DNA of 35,658 nucleotides from Gemmatimonadota bacterium (GTDB taxonomy: Bacteria; Latescibacterota; UBA2968; GCA-2709665). Where the stretch lies: the NCBI GenBank assembly GCA_002709665.1, contig PAQK01000012.1, forward strand, positions 132,723 to 168,380, given 5' to 3'. This document shows, piece after piece, positions 1 through 9,400 of the stretch. The first letter of the stretch is position 1, and each line of letters opens with the position of its first letter. Below the pieces are notes generated by a model. That model worked only from the letters and a program-made list of their open reading frames with translations, had not been told where the DNA came from and did no database searches. A program made the position numbers and the translations under genes.

Positions 1-878
1 GATCGTCCGCTGGACTCCGAGATCAGATTGACCCCGAATCCGCAATAGTCCACATCAATTCCGGCAAGATTCACGATTGTCGGATACAGATCTATCATAG
101 ATGCGGGACCTTCGGGAATCGGTACGCTCTCTACACCCGGGATGCTGCACAGCAGTGGGACGTGCAACGTATTCGGGTGCAGCAGATCTCCGTGTGCGAT
201 ACTCTCCTCGCAGAACCCTTCGCCGTGGTCACCCACAATGAACACTGCCCACTCACTCAAATCTACCCGCTTCAGAAGCTCAACGAGCAAGAACTCTTGA
301 ACGTGTGTTACAGCCGCAAAATAGTATCGTAGCGCTTCCTCGACTCGGCCAGTGTCTACCAACTCCTTCAACTTAGGCGCATTTCTGATTCCCTGCATGC
401 CATAGCCACCATGGGTGTACCAGAAATGCAGAAAACAGAACTGTCGGTCACACTCACCAGAAAAAATGGTGTCGAACAGATTTTCGAGCGAACCCAGATG
501 CTGACTCTGAACCTTCGGGTCCATAGCCATAATAAACTGCTCGAAATCCAGAAAGCGGAACACTTCCGGTCGCTCGGATCTCCCGGTCACCTGATACCCC
601 GCATCGGAGAAAAGCTGAAGCAAGTTTGGAATCCCCTCGAACATCTTCAAATAGGTCTGGCCGTATAATCCGTGCTCGAAGGGGTATAGTCCGGTGAAAA
701 GGGATGTGTGAGAAGGTCGCGTTGCCGGAGCGGTCACGAAGAATCGTTCAGCAAGCGTATAGTCTCTAGTCAGATCATCAAACTTGGGGGTATTGAGAGA
801 CGTATTCGTCCGACTAAGGGCATCATACCGCAGGCAGTCGATTGATACGATCAGGAACTTCTGCACGTGTGAATCCAT
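1..878 (-). CDS. Sulfatase/alkaline-phosphatase superfamily hydrolase, 5' part (cut by left edge)
   Basis: Translating the minus strand from the ATG at 878 gives about 292 residues with no stop before the window edge. The N-terminus has the superfamily metal-binding start (FLIVSIDCLRYD, D14). Near residues 49-63 is TAPATRPSHTSLFTG, the equivalent of the sulfatase signature CxPSRxSxxTG, but the nucleophile position is Thr53 rather than Cys/Ser and the Arg is His. A second metal motif (IVGDHGEGF) lies near residue 215. Without the formylglycine Cys it is more likely a Thr-nucleophile phospho- or sulfo-ester hydrolase than a classical sulfatase; that is inference from the motif. An in-frame ATG at 905 is an alternative start, with a TAG just upstream that closes the frame. 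No signal peptide is visible. It diverges from the catabolic block that starts at 1533. Confidence 0.85.
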   Translation of the reverse strand, partial: MDSHVQKFLIVSIDCLRYDALSRTNTSLNTPKFDDLTRDYTLAERFFVTAPATRPSHTSLFTGLYPFEHGLYGQTYLKMFEGIPNLLQLFSDAGYQVTGRSERPEVFRFLDFEQFIMAMDPKVQSQHLGSLENLFDTIFSGECDRQFCFLHFWYTHGGYGMQGIRNAPKLKELVDTGRVEEALRYYFAAVTHVQEFLLVELLKRVDLSEWAVFIVGDHGEGFCEESIAHGDLLHPNTLHVPLLCSIPGVESVPIPEGPASMIDLYPTIVNLAGIDVDYCGFGVNLISESSGR

Positions 879-910
879 TTCTACTTCAGTTCTCGCAACC
901 AACATATAGA

Positions 911-940
911 AATCCCGCTAGAATTATGCCCAGCGGGATT
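911..940 (-). repeat. Perfect 9-bp inverted repeat upstream of the sulfatase-family gene
   Basis: AATCCCGCT at 911-919 and AGCGGGATT at 932-940 are exact reverse complements separated by 12 bases. On the minus strand the hairpin ends about 6 bases before the alternative ATG at 905 and is followed by a weak T-rich run (TTTCTAT). It could mask the GGGA ribosome-binding region, or end transcription from the decayed DNA upstream. The inverted repeat is seen directly; its function is not known. Confidence 0.5.
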
Positions 941-968
941 TGCGTCCAAATAGATCTGACGGATGGTC

Positions 969-1064
969 TCAATTGTCATGTCCGAAATCCTGAAAATATC
1001 CACCTTCATCGGCCTGCTCAAGCACAGCCGTAAACTCATTCTTCATGGCGATGGCGCTCTCCAT
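969..1064 (-). pseudogene. HicB antitoxin-like N-terminal remnant
   Basis: A 31-residue minus-strand frame starts at the ATG at 1064 (second ATG at 1046) and contains MKNEFTAVLEQADEGGYF. This resembles the first beta-hairpin of HicB-family antitoxins, which usually begin MKxxFTAVIExDxxGGY and run 70-140 residues. Here a TGA at 969-971 ends the frame soon after the hairpin, so the rest of the fold is missing. No HicA-like toxin frame was found beside it. I read it as a decayed toxin-antitoxin fragment. The match is short and made by eye, so it could be chance. Confidence 0.4.
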
Positions 1065-1532
1065 TTGTGGAATCCATGCCAAATATAATCAAGATGGCAG
1101 AAATTGTCTATTCACATTGAATGTCAGGTTATCATTGCAGGAGGTCGGACGGCGACGTGGTCAAGATTCTTGACCCAGGATTCGTGTTCCGAAGCCTAGA
1201 GGACAGTTGCTGCCTCTGCGGACAACCCGTCGTCGAGCGCGTCGAAGAATACATCCGACAGTCTTCCATTGAGTTAATCGGTATTCCATTTGTCGAGAAT
1301 CTCTGGTCGGTTCATCATCTCCTCCCAGTCGTTATTGACTCCACAACTTGTCGTCTCATAGGTGGTTAGAGTGCGGACAGTATATGTTCGGTCCCAGGAA
1401 CGTGTCAGCCAGGGTCATGGCCGGGAAAAATCTCGTTATCTTTCAAAACAGGGTGCCAATTCCAAATTTTACCCTTATCATGATCGATGAGTAAATCGTC
1501 ATTATAAGAACCATCTTAACACAGGGTAGCCC
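1065..1532. other. Gap between divergent genes; probable decayed coding DNA
   Basis: There is no convincing gene here. The minus strand keeps one reading frame at 1196-1414 with coding-like composition (fragments TYTVRTLTTYETTSCG, EEMMNRPEILDKWN and LSDVFFDALDDGLSAEAA), but it is broken by TAA at 1274-1276 and bounded by TAG at 1196-1198 and TGA at 1415-1417. I do not recognise the family. A plus-strand frame at 1121-1369 overlaps it and looks like a shadow. The promoters for the divergent neighbours should lie here, but I see no clear -35/-10 pair. Confidence 0.35.
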
Positions 1533-2618
1533 ATGACTCCAGGAGACCCGTGCTTCGAATTCCGGGGAACACTGGAATGCGGTTGGAATATCTTCAATCG
1601 CAAGGGGTATTCGACCAATCCGGGTGACATCTCCGTAAACCACACATACCTCGACCATCTGGCGGAGGCCGGACTGAACTGGTCGATCGTGTTTTGGACC
1701 AACTCAAGAAACTTTCAAGATGCTTGGTGCCAAGCAGTCGAATACGCACACTCAAATGGGATCAAGCTCGCGAGGGCCATATATGGATTCAGCGGTGGCG
1801 GTTCCGAATACACCATGGCTGAACCTGGTGTGCCAGGCCATCTCCTGCGTCCGAGCGCAAGGGGCGAACGTACTGCTTTGTGCCCACACGATGAAGAAAC
1901 TCGCGAGTGGATGGCGCTTACCCTGTCCGAGAGACTGGCCCCTGGTGTAGACGGAATCGACATTGAGCCCGCGCGAGAAATCGGTCGAAACTGCATCTGT
2001 GAACAATGCCAGGCCCTTGAGGGTTTCGAATGGGATGTATTAGTCATCAACTTAATGGCTGATCGAATTCGGATGCTGAGTCCCGAATGTGAAGTTATCC
2101 TGCACCTGAAGATGGCACCTGATCGATCCGGCAAACAAAGTATGTCAGATAGCCTTCAGGGCTTGCGCGATCATATCCGTCACATCTTCGCCTGGGGTGC
2201 GGATGACGAATCGTCGCTTACGGACTGGCTGAACGCGGATCCCCGATTCGAGCCATTCACCAAACTTGCGAGAGTGATGCTCTTTCCTGGGGGAAACAGC
2301 CCAAAGCAATCAGTAGAGGAACGTGTGGCACGCACGTTCAACTGGTGCAAACTCGCAGCAAATCGCGGAAAATCAGGTCACATCTTCGACTATCGGATTT
2401 TCGGGGGGACTGAATGGGCAAGTCTCGAAGATGGTCCACCAGTTTCCAGAACTGGGAATCGCCTGCCTGCCTCGATAGCCCTCATGGGCGCGGCGATGAC
2501 AAATCCTTACCTGGACGCCCAGGGGCAGAAGTCGCTTATATCAGAACTCAGGAGCAAGTGTGACTGGGATTTGGAGAATCCTGAGCGATTTTACCAGGGC
2601 GAGACTGCTGGGACTTAG
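1533..2618 (+). CDS. Predicted TIM-barrel glycoside-hydrolase-like protein
   Basis: A 361-residue protein with no signal peptide. The start ATG follows AGGG by six bases. The strand-helix pattern suits a (beta/alpha)8 barrel: an early conserved stretch (TLECGWNIFN), LNWSIVFW at about residues 48-55, and a central GIDIEPAREIG near 140-150 followed by a CxCxxC cluster (CICEQC). This layout recalls uncharacterised carbohydrate-active barrels of the DUF4838/GH20-like kind, where an Asp/Glu pair after a beta strand and a nearby Cys cluster occur. The exact family is not settled. It opens the plus-strand block of lyase-like genes, which supports a role in sugar catabolism. Acidic residues D and E in GIDIEPAR are candidates for catalysis; this is inference. 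Confidence 0.6.
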   Translation: MTPGDPCFEFRGTLECGWNIFNRKGYSTNPGDISVNHTYLDHLAEAGLNWSIVFWTNSRNFQDAWCQAVEYAHSNGIKLARAIYGFSGGGSEYTMAEPGVPGHLLRPSARGERTALCPHDEETREWMALTLSERLAPGVDGIDIEPAREIGRNCICEQCQALEGFEWDVLVINLMADRIRMLSPECEVILHLKMAPDRSGKQSMSDSLQGLRDHIRHIFAWGADDESSLTDWLNADPRFEPFTKLARVMLFPGGNSPKQSVEERVARTFNWCKLAANRGKSGHIFDYRIFGGTEWASLEDGPPVSRTGNRLPASIALMGAAMTNPYLDAQGQKSLISELRSKCDWDLENPERFYQGETAGT

Positions 2619-2924
2619 GCGCTTTCAGTTGCTTACGAGATCTTTTTTTGGCTGACCTCACAACCACAACACCTGATCGATCTCAGGACAGATCTCGAAA
2701 GCGGGAGGCTGTCATTGCTCGAGGCATAGGCTTCGAGGTTCTCCTGTCGGAGGTCGCCAATCTGTGGGTCAACGACATCGAATATTTCATTCACGGGTCT
2801 CGAATGACCCCCAGCCAACAGGAATGCCTTCTACAGGACCCTCGAAATCTCTTCGAATTCCGCACTTCTGGAACTACACCCTCTATCCTGAGAGCCACTC
2901 TTGCACAAAACTTTTCCTAGAACA
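2619..2924. other. Intergenic gap, no gene assigned
   Basis: About 300 bases between the TIM-barrel gene and the first heparinase-like gene. Short plus-strand frames in two phases (2648-2920 and 2764-2946) have no recognisable motifs. In the frame of the downstream gene, a TGA at 2889-2891 lies 36 bases before its first ATG, and the sequence above it is open back to at least 2820. The lyase may therefore have lost an N-terminal segment, but that upstream translation does not resemble a signal peptide. No terminator or promoter is evident. Confidence 0.3.
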
Positions 2925-5255
2925 ATGTATAAGGCCGTGGACATAGAGTGTGCCCGAAAGAACATCTCGCGTCACAAATGGGCTCGCGATCTGTATGCGG
3001 GCATCAAGTCAGGGGCGGAATACTACCTCGGAATGGATCGCAACAGACTCAGGTCTTTCATCAGCGATCAGACTCCGCTCATAACCGTGAAATGCCCGTC
3101 CTGCAATTGTGGTCCCTGGTATGCTTACGCTCTCATCAATGAGGGCGATACGCTTCAATGTCTAGACTGTAAGACCACATGGAATTGGGACCCACAGGAC
3201 ACTACCGAACAGTGGAACATACAGGCAGTCATCCGCAGCTACAGGTTAAAACATATCGTAGGAGGTCTGGACAGCGCGGGACTCGTGTACCAGATAGAAG
3301 GCGACAGCAGCTATGCTGAAGTCGCCGCGATTCTCATAGAACGGTTCGCAGAAGTCTTCCACAGCTATCGCATCAACCGGGTAAACAGGAATGAATGGCA
3401 GGAGGAGAACGATCCAAATCACGGGAAAATCGACGGCTGGAAACAGAGGGACGCCGGAGCCCTTCGCCCTGTACTTCACGCCTACGATCTCATTCGTGAG
3501 TCCGGATGTCTCTCAGAAAGTCAATGTTTGACCATTGACAAAGACCTTGTCGCATACGCCAGAGATTACTTCGTTCAAAGCTTTCACAACACGACGACCT
3601 CGCTCGAGGGCTACAACTATACGGACGACATGTCACCCTATCTCTCTCACTACTCCATTCAAGATCACGGTGGGCCGTGGTGGTGCATCGCCGCCTCCGC
3701 TGCCATTCTGGGCGACACAAAAATTCTGCAATCAGTCGTCACCCTGTACGAAGATATGCTCAACCCCAAGTTCGGCGTTTTTCATGAAGACGGAACCTTC
3801 TATGAATGTGCTGCGGACTATACCCTTGGTCTTCTCCAGGCCTCTCAGGGCATAGCCGAGATCGTCCGTGGAAATATCGAACCGGACGTCTACACCAATC
3901 CAAAATGCTCGCTCTGGGAGAAATGTTATACCTGGTTCCTGGACGCATCCTTTCCCAACGACACTATTCCTGCCATAAATGACTCTCATGTAGGGAGTTC
4001 ACTCAGACCCTTTTGCTCGGAAATCGCCTACATCAACTACGGCAATCGGAAGGCCCTTGCGCACCTCAAGAGTATCTGGGGACCCGACCTCAGTAACGGC
4101 ACGAAATACTCCCTCTTCTATCGAGATCCGGACACCTCGATCGATAGGATGCATGAGCCTTATGGCGAAGCGTGCCTGCGCCTTGACGGCATGGGCATCA
4201 TGATGCTGCGCCACGGCAACCGGGGACCCGAACAAACCGTAGCATACATCGACTACGGTCCTTACATACCGGCCGCACACAAGCAGAAAGACTACTTGAA
4301 CTTCGGCCTGTGGTCTAGCGGACACGAAATTGTCACGGAAATGGGTTACAACTGGAACCCAGAATGGGCACGTCTCTGGGAACGAAGCGAAAGATCTCAC
4401 AACACGGTCTTCGAACTGGCATCCCAGGGGGAAGGCGGTCAACCGTTAACCTGGTGCATTACACCGGGACCAAAGATAGCTGAAGCGGGGTTGCCCGGCA
4501 CGAATTCCAGACTCATCGCCCTATTGCCAATCACGCACGGCCCACCTCTCATCGTCGACATATTCAGTATTTCAGGAACCGAGGAAACTTACACCTGGAT
4601 GCTCCACTCACGTTTCGGCACACTGGAGATCGACGGCGTCGACAATCTGAAGGATACTGACGTCCCGGAGCCACTCCGTTCGGGCAAAATGGGTCAGTCG
4701 GCCGACCAGATCGTTGCCACCTGGTTTCCGAACCAGGATGAGCCGTGCGGTCACCGGGCCATTCTTCCATATGTGGCAGGATCAACAATCACCCTCTCCG
4801 AATGCCCACCAGAGGAGGACGTCATCGATGACTTGCACGAAGCCGGAGGTACGCTCAAATCCGAAGCCTCGATACCATACAGGGGTCATCTGCAGGTCAC
4901 TCGGAAAGGACCCAAAACTGTCTTCGTAGCCATCCACGCGCCATTCCAGGGATCATCACCAAACATCGACGTGAATTGTGAGCCCGTCGGTACTGACGGA
5001 CTTTTCCTGGAAGTCGACATTGTCGATGAAACCTTCACGCTCCTGCACAACTCGGGACAACAAGCCCTTAGACACGGGGATTTCTACCTGGAAGGCCGCT
5101 GCGGCATAGCCGCTGGCAGAGCCGGCTCTGCGGTGTCGCTCACGCTTGGGGCAGGAAGGCGGGTTTGCTACGGTAAATACGAACTGATGCGCGAACATCC
5201 AGGAAACGCCTTCGGTATAGTGGAAAACTCGAGATTCATCGAGAAGCAAGTCTAG
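2925..5255 (+). CDS. Heparinase II/III-like polysaccharide lyase family protein
   Basis: From the ATG at 2925 the protein has 776 residues; a TTG at 2901 is an alternative start. Neither has a strong ribosome binding site. The N-terminal part holds a zinc-ribbon-like cluster (CPSCNC at about 57-62, CLDC at about 79-82). A helical toroid region follows (about 100-400). The C-terminal beta domain begins near 415 with the heparinase-type strand series (GIMMLRHG, TVAYIDYGPY, HKQKDYLNFGLWSSGHEIV), in which the His and the small-residue turn match the usual HxxxDxLxxxxxxxG pattern. Such proteins cleave uronate-containing glycans by beta-elimination. The catalytic assignment is inferred from the fold. 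No signal peptide is seen. It sits 77 bases before the methyltransferase gene in the same orientation, probably in one transcript. Confidence 0.75.
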   Translation: MYKAVDIECARKNISRHKWARDLYAGIKSGAEYYLGMDRNRLRSFISDQTPLITVKCPSCNCGPWYAYALINEGDTLQCLDCKTTWNWDPQDTTEQWNIQAVIRSYRLKHIVGGLDSAGLVYQIEGDSSYAEVAAILIERFAEVFHSYRINRVNRNEWQEENDPNHGKIDGWKQRDAGALRPVLHAYDLIRESGCLSESQCLTIDKDLVAYARDYFVQSFHNTTTSLEGYNYTDDMSPYLSHYSIQDHGGPWWCIAASAAILGDTKILQSVVTLYEDMLNPKFGVFHEDGTFYECAADYTLGLLQASQGIAEIVRGNIEPDVYTNPKCSLWEKCYTWFLDASFPNDTIPAINDSHVGSSLRPFCSEIAYINYGNRKALAHLKSIWGPDLSNGTKYSLFYRDPDTSIDRMHEPYGEACLRLDGMGIMMLRHGNRGPEQTVAYIDYGPYIPAAHKQKDYLNFGLWSSGHEIVTEMGYNWNPEWARLWERSERSHNTVFELASQGEGGQPLTWCITPGPKIAEAGLPGTNSRLIALLPITHGPPLIVDIFSISGTEETYTWMLHSRFGTLEIDGVDNLKDTDVPEPLRSGKMGQSADQIVATWFPNQDEPCGHRAILPYVAGSTITLSECPPEEDVIDDLHEAGGTLKSEASIPYRGHLQVTRKGPKTVFVAIHAPFQGSSPNIDVNCEPVGTDGLFLEVDIVDETFTLLHNSGQQALRHGDFYLEGRCGIAAGRAGSAVSLTLGAGRRVCYGKYELMREHPGNAFGIVENSRFIEKQV

Positions 5256-5332
5256 TTTGACTGCCGCCCGCAAATGCCTTTACTTGCCGCCACGAATTCA
5301 TCCATCAGCCAATTCACTATAGGAGTCCGTAC

Positions 5333-6277
5333 ATGCCTACCGATTTCCTCAAACGACTGTCTGAAGGTCCTGTTCTATGCGACGGAGGATACTATCTCGA
5401 GTTCGAAAGAAGGTGTCTGGGCAGCTACAAGTCGCACATACCCATGGGCGTGTTGGATTACCCTGAGGGTGTCCTTGAAATCCACAAAGAGTTCGCTCGT
5501 GCGGGAGCGGAAGTCATCCAGGCGATGGCCTGGGGTGTTCGCACGAATGAGCGTGAGCAGGAACTTCACGAGGCTGCGGTGAAAATCGCCCGGGAAGCCG
5601 CAGGACCGGATCGTTATGTGGCCGGCACACTCAGTCCATTTGTCTACTCTGGAAGATCCAAGTGGAGCCCGATGACCGATGACGACAAGAAAAATGCTCA
5701 GGAATTCTTCGAACGTCGGGTCACGCAACAAACAGCAGCAGGAGTCGACCTCTTCATTGTCGAGACGTTCTACTCCGTAGATGAGGTCTCTCTCGCGATC
5801 CCTTTCGTCAAACAGGCAAATATACCAGCCGTGGTCACCATGACCTATCGGGATGCTGAAAACACGCGTGAAGGCTACAGACCGGGTGAAGCCGCTAAAA
5901 GACTGGTAGAGGCGGGAGCCGATGTCGTGGGCATCAACTGCATGCGACCCTGGCAGACCATGCGCCCGCTCATGTTCGAAGTTAAAGAGGCGGTCTCGGT
6001 TCCTTTATGCGCCCAGCCTACGGGATACGAACTCGAACCCGGCGAAGTCTTCAACCGTCCACTGAGCGTCGCCGGACTCTGGACAGAGGTGGAACCACGT
6101 GTCCTGACCCGTTTCTCAATGGCACAGTTCACCGCCGAAGCCAATCGAATGGGAATTGGTCTCATAGGGTCATGTTGTGGGACATTGCCCTATCACGTCC
6201 GCGCCATGGCTGAGGCTCTCGGCAAACACACGGATCTGCCAGATCTGGACCGGAAGTATCAGGGGTTGGCTCTATGA
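5333..6277 (+). CDS. Homocysteine S-methyltransferase family protein (Zn-dependent, BHMT/MetH-N-like)
   Basis: A 314-residue barrel protein. AGGAG at 5321-5325 lies seven bases before the ATG, so the start is firm. It begins with VLCDGGYYLEF, the family's early DG(G/A) motif, and holds the three zinc-binding cysteines: one in VGINCMRP (C203) and the pair in IGSCCGTLP (C281, C282). These match the Zn ligands of betaine-homocysteine methyltransferase and the N-terminal module of MetH. The family moves a methyl group from betaine, S-methylmethionine, dimethylsulfoniopropionate or a corrinoid protein to homocysteine or another thiol. The donor cannot be read from sequence. Its place between two lyase genes is unusual for a methionine enzyme and hints at use of a methylated substrate; that is speculation. 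Confidence 0.88.
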   Translation: MPTDFLKRLSEGPVLCDGGYYLEFERRCLGSYKSHIPMGVLDYPEGVLEIHKEFARAGAEVIQAMAWGVRTNEREQELHEAAVKIAREAAGPDRYVAGTLSPFVYSGRSKWSPMTDDDKKNAQEFFERRVTQQTAAGVDLFIVETFYSVDEVSLAIPFVKQANIPAVVTMTYRDAENTREGYRPGEAAKRLVEAGADVVGINCMRPWQTMRPLMFEVKEAVSVPLCAQPTGYELEPGEVFNRPLSVAGLWTEVEPRVLTRFSMAQFTAEANRMGIGLIGSCCGTLPYHVRAMAEALGKHTDLPDLDRKYQGLAL

Positions 6278-6442
6278 AGTAGACCATCAGCTGGAGCACG
6301 ACACCAAAGCATCAAGGCGGGAACACAGAAAGAAACGGATCCCCGCCCAAGAACGCTCCCAAAGTACTGAAGCATGCTGAGCCGTCCTTCCACCCCATGT
6401 CCAGATCTGGAACAAGACAACAATCATTTATCCAGGGATCCT

Positions 6443-9400
6443 ATGGAAGATCTAGATACATCTCCTGAAGCGAAGGGTCATCGTGTCGTTGTGTTCCCGG
6501 AAGAACCGAACATCTGGATTGACAACCTTCCATTCGACGAGGTGAAGAGACAATTCCTTGCCGGGGAGGATGGGATTCGAAAACGCGTCGAGGACACCAT
6601 CGAGGTGGCTGAGAAGTGGTCCGGTAAACCTGACGCGTGGTATCTGAGGCACATCTGGCATCGGGAACCGAGGGGGATATTCACCTGTGCATGTCCCATA
6701 CATCCGTTCCACGTGAGATACTACAGCTATTTCGATTGGTCTCTGGACGATCCCACGAGGCTCTACTGTCGCCTGTGCCAGGAGGAAGGTCGCGAGTACC
6801 CGTATTATCCCAATCCTCGATATCCAGACGACGGAGATGGGTGCTTTCCCACGGACGAAGTCTGGCGCGAAGATCACGACGAGGCCTGGAGCCGGGCGCA
6901 CGATGGCATACCATGGGATCACTGGGACGGAGAAGCCCACGGCTATGTAGAACCCACGAATGCCTTCTATTTCAAAGCGCTCTGCTGGATGAACACCTTT
7001 CGCGCCCTAGCGGGCAACGTGCTTCACAGGCTTGGTGAGGCCTGCCACTACGCTGCAAAGCTGCACGAGGACCATGAAAGGGCAAGTCGGTACGCTCATA
7101 CGGCCAAGGTAATCCTCGTCACCCTCTCACGGGCTTTCTTGGGCGATCCCTATCTCTCTGCGCTCCTGCACATTTCCGAAACAGGTCTCCAGGAGGAATT
7201 GACCACATTTTACCGGGGGGACGCCTCTTCGACCAGCTATCCCGGCTTCAGGCTCTATGCCGCCTTCGATCACATCGAAGGTGATCCGAAACGGCCTCTG
7301 AACGCACCTGGCGATCGCTATGGTACGAAGGGCGCCTGTATATATCCTGGGTTATGGAACTGGAAGGCCAGTGAAACCCAGGACCTGATGGTCGGATACG
7401 GTCTTATTGCGGAGACTTTCACTGAAACCGAAGCAAATCTCAAGGCGATTGCCCTGCGGATCGTCACCTCGGTCGAAGGGGACGCGGAGCGGCTTCAGAA
7501 CAGCGACCAGATTCTCAAGCGGGGAATCCTCGAGTACACTCTCCATCCCTACACACTCGTCACCGGGGCCGACAATCTCTCGACCTCGACCCAGATGCCC
7601 GGGCTTCAGCTCGGGAGGATTGCTGGCGACCACCAAATCGTTGAAAATGTAGCCAGGGACATTGTGTTCTTCCTCTACAATTTCTTCACCGGGGACGGGC
7701 TTGGCAAAGAGGGATCGCCGTCATACACAAGTTGGGGAATCGCAAGCGTCATGTCCGCCTGCCAAGGTGAGAGGGTGGACTCCGACCGTCCCTGCCCTTA
7801 CGTGAATCCTCAAACCAGCAGCATAGATCTGCTCTCACTCCCAATCTTCAAACATGGTCTGGGCCAGTTCCTCCTGACCGGGTTTCCCAACGGTAGACCC
7901 GTCACCTGGGAGGACTGCGTCATCAGAGCAGCCATGCCCTTGGAGCCATTGGCACTGGCTGAAAAGCTCGGAGGCGGTATACCAGTTGCGTATCGTCCCT
8001 ACCTCGACATTGATTTGGACCGCGAACCCGCTATCTACTCGAAACTCCCGATGACCCTACCGTCTCACCTGCTTGGGCAGAACCGTAAGGCGATCGTACG
8101 CAGTGGCGAGGCGAAGAATTCCCGGGCGCTCTCCATCGACTACACGGAACGGGTCGGACACTATCACATGGCGCCACTTAACCTCTCCCTGTTTGCGAAA
8201 GGGCACGAACTCGCAACCGACCTCGGGTATCTGGGCTCCACCCACTTCATGACCGTCGACTGGATCAAAACCTTTCCGGCTCACAACACCGCTACCATCC
8301 GGGCTGAAGATGGGGATCCAATGGGTACCGACAACTTGCGGGGAGATCTCCGATATTTTGTCGATATGCCCGGATTCAAAAGCATCGACGTCGCTGAGGA
8401 GGACGCATCGGAACTCGCAAAAATTCCCGGCACAGACCGCTATCAGCGAACCGTCGCACTCATTGATATCGATTCCCAGGATACCTATGTGGTTGACATC
8501 TTCAGGCTCAACGGCGGCCACCTCCATGACTGGACTTTCCATAGCAACGGCCATCGTTTCCAAACCGAAGGCATCGAACGCCTCGAGCAACCAGACAAGG
8601 ATGAATCTCTCTATGACTATAGCGGCTTCACGTTCACTCCATCTCGACGAACAAAGGGAGCCAATGCGAAATGGGGCTCGGAGCGTGTCACGGAACTCAG
8701 CGTCGGAAAGGCGTCAGGAACTTGGACAGCAATCTGGGGAGATGTAACCGAATTTCCTGACGAGGACGGTAAGTCTGAGATCGATTCCGACGTCTTCCTG
8801 AAATTACACATGCTGGATGAGCCCGGCTCGGAAATCATTACGGGCACCGGTCCCGCGCAGCGATGGCTGGACAATCGCGACCTGGGTGAGCAAATGCGTA
8901 TCGTCACCGTACGCAGGTCTGAAACAGAGAACCTTGACACCTTTGTGGCAATCCACGAACCCTACCGAGATAATCCTTTCATCCAAGAGATCGTGCGCCT
9001 GGATGCCGGGGCCAGTGAATCTGTCGCCCTCAAAATTACTCACGATCGGGGCGTGGATCTGGTGATCAGCAACCCTGAACGGGAATCCATTCGTGTATCC
9101 GATTGGAACCTCAATCTCCAAACCGATGGGGAGACAGCCCACGCGTCGTATGACGATCAGGGCCTACGATCACTTTCCGTCGTTGGTGGAACCATTGCAC
9201 GATCGGGAGATCACAGTGTAGTTCTTCCGGCCTCCATCAAGGGGCAACTCACCGACTATGACGATGTGAAGAAGTCGCTCTTGATCCGACCAGACGCAGT
9301 AGTTTCAGATCCGGAAAGCCTTGGAGAACAGACTGTCACGGTTCGTCACAGGGAACGTGGATCGGCTTACACGATCAGCTCCGCTCAGAACAATCCAGAT

